Positions 22,487 to 24,751 of a stretch of DNA of 24,751 nt are shown here, in pieces (position 1 is the stretch's first letter; every line of letters starts with the position of its first letter). The notes below the pieces were generated by a model. The model was not told where the DNA came from. It searched no databases and saw only the letters and a list, made by a program, of their open reading frames with translations. The position numbers were made by a program, and so were the translations under genes. This DNA is from CAYUAG01 sp046483025. Its GTDB lineage: Bacteria > Zhuqueibacterota > QNDG01 > CAYUAG01. The stretch spans positions 1-24,751 of the forward strand of contig JAWODZ010000111.1 of assembly GCA_046483025.1 (NCBI GenBank), read 5' to 3'.

Positions 22487-24034
22487 TTATTCATTATCCT
22501 TAGGTTCAAACCTTGTATCCGGCAATAAACCTGTAATTTGATCATAAATTTTTTCTATCACCTCACTCTCCAGCCGTTCATCTTCATCATCTAGTATTGA
22601 TTTGAGTTTATGATAAGCGTTAATCAAAACACGGTCTTCTTCCTCACCGGTCTCAAAAGGATAGGGATTACTCACCAGTCCTTCTCTTACTGCTTTTCTG
22701 ATATGCCGGGCAAATAAACGGGTAGAAGATTTCATTACTTTTCTGACCTGTGCTACTGCTGATTCGGTCTCCTCTTTACCAAATTTAGGTTTTCTCAGTA
22801 TTTCTTTTACAATGCCGATCTGAGCATCATCCAAAACAGCCTGAAGAGGAGAGAATCTATTGGTTTTTTCTAATAGACCAATAGCATAATGGATATATTG
22901 CGCTCCTGCTTGTGCAATCTCCAGATGTGAAAACACTTTTTCCAGAGTTGCCTGTAAGCCTGGTACTTTTGCATCTCCTACACCGGCGGTGGAATAACAG
23001 GGGATGCCATAATGTCTTGCCATTTGAATACAGTCTGTATTGTAGTGAATAAACTCCGGTGCACCATAAAGATCATGTAAGGTATCTAATCTGGCTCTTA
23101 CCGGCACTGCACCATACAGTACGGGAGTACCGGGATTGACAATCTGGGCTAAGGTGATACCAGCCAGGATCTCGGCATTAATCAAAGCAACCATGCCTTC
23201 TTCCTGTATAGGTGCGGTTGAGCCACCCTGGGGGGAGCTGGAAATGACAACCGGAATCCCGGTCTTGGAAATATGTATCAGCTTTTCTGTGGTATCTTCC
23301 ACCATCTGCAGGGGACTTTTAATCAAACAGGTAATAAATGAAATAACCGGATTTTCTTTGAATTCCTTTTTTCCTCCTGCAACAATTTCGGCCAAAGAAA
23401 TCACATCCTGTAATTTTTCTAAATTAACCAGACCGGCCTGTACATGTTTGGTCATAAATTTTAGAGAAGCAAAAAATATATTAACATCCTTGTTTTCCGG
23501 GGTGATTTCGCTATCCTGAATATTAACATTTCGAATAAAAAAATCCACATTGGATAATTTATTACACAATTTAGCTGATCCGCAAAGATATTTTATATTG
23601 CCTCTCTCTTTTTTATAAACCGGAATTTTCCTGGTCACAGAAGGATTGCCCTTTTGGACAAAATCTTCCAGCTCCGTACGAAGAAAAATATTTGTTTCCG
23701 ATCCGGTTCCGAAATAAGTTTCCGGCTGTTCAGCATCAAGAAAAAGTCTTTTATTCCGATCTCTTGCCCCTAAAATAACCTGACCGGGAACACTCTCCAG
23801 AGCTTTAGCAACTACAGAGCCGGGAAAACGGATACGCCAGCAGCCCTTCTGATCCTCCTCAGATTTCACTTTACATCCAGCTTTATCCAGTATATCTGCA
23901 GCATGTTCATTAAAACAAATTATACCCGGATCATTTAGAATAGAAAGTGAAGCATTATGTATCAACTGTATCTGTTCCTGATTGATTCTTTCTTTGGGAA
24001 CAACTTTCAACCCTTTACGAAAATTTACTGACAT
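22487..24034 (-). CDS. MttB-family (non-pyrrolysine) quaternary/tertiary amine methyltransferase
   Basis: A 515-residue member of the trimethylamine methyltransferase (MttB) superfamily, with the TIM-barrel stretches HNASLSILNDPGI, FGTGSETN, PVVISSSPQGGSTAPI, IVNPGTPVLYGAVPVRARL and GIPCYSTAGVGDAK. The frame is open throughout with no internal TAG, so it lacks the pyrrolysine of archaeal MttB. Non-Pyl members such as MtgB demethylate glycine betaine, and others act on carnitine, proline betaine or related compounds. The substrate here is inferred from the adjacent corrinoid protein and betaine-type transporter. A TTG at 24046 opens the frame earlier, but ATG 24034 with GGAG 6 bases upstream is preferred. 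It is the first gene of the island. Confidence 0.9.
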   Translation of the reverse strand: MSVNFRKGLKVVPKERINQEQIQLIHNASLSILNDPGIICFNEHAADILDKAGCKVKSEEDQKGCWRIRFPGSVVAKALESVPGQVILGARDRNKRLFLDAEQPETYFGTGSETNIFLRTELEDFVQKGNPSVTRKIPVYKKERGNIKYLCGSAKLCNKLSNVDFFIRNVNIQDSEITPENKDVNIFFASLKFMTKHVQAGLVNLEKLQDVISLAEIVAGGKKEFKENPVISFITCLIKSPLQMVEDTTEKLIHISKTGIPVVISSSPQGGSTAPIQEEGMVALINAEILAGITLAQIVNPGTPVLYGAVPVRARLDTLHDLYGAPEFIHYNTDCIQMARHYGIPCYSTAGVGDAKVPGLQATLEKVFSHLEIAQAGAQYIHYAIGLLEKTNRFSPLQAVLDDAQIGIVKEILRKPKFGKEETESAVAQVRKVMKSSTRLFARHIRKAVREGLVSNPYPFETGEEEDRVLINAYHKLKSILDDEDERLESEVIEKIYDQITGLLPDTRFEPKDNE

Positions 24035-24046
24035 ATATTTCTCCAA

Positions 24047-24751
24047 ATTTTCTTTATTTTATACTAACCGCAGATCTCTGACAGCCGATCGCTTTGTCAC
24101 TTTTATTTTATGTTTTCCCCCGATACTTTTGTTCATTTACCCGATTGACTATATTCCCCATCACATACAACAGAAAACATCTAATTTCCGAATAAAAACC
24201 TTAACATGTTCCTAATGCTGACTTTCTAAGTTACCACGAAGCTCACGAAGAACACGAAGATTTTTAATTGGTCTTGTCCTGAAACAGGTTTACAATTATA
24301 ACATTAGTTCTTTCCGTTAAGTTTTTAATTCTTATATACTTTTTCTCCCTCCTTCACCTTATTTTTTCAACTCAAAATAATAATTAACAATCTTATCATC
24401 CTTAGGAACGAAGTGACGAAGGATCTCATGCCAATTACGATATAATAAAGTATCAACTTTTGCTGGAAATGAATGTTATTTTTTTAAGAATCGTACTTTT
24501 CCAGCAAAATCCCGGCATACTTCTTTATTTAGAGGCGTGAGATTCTTCGCTCCCTCCGGTCGCTCAAAATGACATTTCGGAACGACTGGCTTGGTAAACT
24601 GTAAACTTTTTTCAGGACGACACCCAAGACATCCATACTCCATTCTCCCTTCTCCATTTTCCCTTAAACTGACCACAGACCACAGACCGCTGACCGCATT
24701 CCACCTCGCCGTCTGCCGTCCGCTGTCTGCGGTCCTGTTAGACTTCTGAAC
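24047..24751. other. Gene-free spacer 3 with repeat element and word repeats
   Basis: Upstream of the MttB gene there is no convincing gene to the window end. The proximal part (to about 24200) should hold the promoter; TATAAA on the minus strand near 24058-24063 is the best -10. Further out lie three CACGAAG words with a 9-bp period (24235-24259), copy B of the palindromic element with a flanking inverted end (24272-24624), and purine/pyrimidine word repeats including GTCTGCCGTCCG (about 24711-24722). Confidence 0.6.
24272..24624. repeat. Palindromic repeat element, copy B, with terminal inverted repeats
   Basis: The core (24398-24624) matches copy A at 18250-18486. In addition TGTCCTGAAACAGGTTTACA at 24275-24294 is an imperfect inverse of the right end TGTAAAC-TTTTTTCAGGACGACA (about 24600-24622), giving about 350 bp bounded by terminal inverted repeats. 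There is no transposase gene, so it would be a non-autonomous element if mobile. Confidence 0.55.

Noticed and set aside
22487..24034. Pyrrolysine (in-frame TAG) in the MttB-family gene
   Set aside because: The frame is continuous from ATG to stop, so no TAG is read through. It was classed as a non-Pyl member.
24047..24240. Cobalamin riboswitch upstream of the MttB/corrinoid genes
   Set aside because: I looked for the B12-box-like conserved core and long structured leader; no recognisable core was found.
24476..24676. 66-codon minus-strand frame in spacer 3
   Set aside because: It reads through the right part of repeat copy B (CHFERPEGAKN-type translation), a known source of false gene calls, and has no ribosome site or domain.

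Overview
The window is AT-rich bacterial DNA from an organism with an outer membrane. It carries a TonB-dependent receptor, a PorV/FadL-like porin, a second beta-barrel protein and a lipobox lipoprotein. A corrinoid methyl-transfer module and a KamA-type radical SAM protein suggest anaerobic metabolism. I infer an uncultured FCB-type anaerobe; Cloacimonadota-like lineages would fit, but no rRNA or marker gene is present to prove it. I saw no tRNA, rRNA, CRISPR array or transposase.

Layout. (1) 1-2030, plus strand: a small thiol-redox operon of an ArsR-type regulator, thioredoxin, a small DUF6132-like membrane protein, a TlpA/ResA-type anchored thioredoxin and an OsmC-like peroxidase, closed by a hairpin terminator. 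(2) 2071-4936, minus strand: a TonB-dependent receptor behind a small His-rich membrane protein, probably a metal-uptake unit. (3) 5201-6511, plus strand: a divergent concentrative nucleoside transporter. (4) 6512-7249: a gene-free spacer of hairpins and degenerate repeats. (5) 7250-10627, minus strand: two outer-membrane beta-barrel proteins and a lipoprotein with an aromatic-rich middle and a Ser/Arg-repeat tail. (6) 10892-14378, plus strand: a TetR regulator, with a near-consensus promoter and palindromic operator in front of it, then a large RND/MMPL-type exporter. (7) 14579-24034, minus strand: a same-strand island.

The island, in transcription order, is a non-pyrrolysine MttB-family methyltransferase, its corrinoid protein, a SAM-dependent methyltransferase translationally coupled to the corrinoid gene, and an OpuC-type quaternary-amine ABC transporter (ATPase, then permease). 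After a repeat-filled spacer come the solute-binding protein and a double-length KamA-family protein. The layout suggests import of betaine, choline, carnitine or a similar compound and its corrinoid-dependent demethylation, with a possible link to osmolytes.

The two most unusual proteins are in this island. The solute-binding protein has its two halves in reversed (circularly permuted) order. The KamA-like protein is a tandem duplication in which the second copy has lost all three Fe-S cysteines and the lysine aligned with the PLP-binding one. Three long spacers (6512-7249, 18185-18748, 24047-24751) share word-like degenerate repeats and palindromic elements, and no convincing genes.
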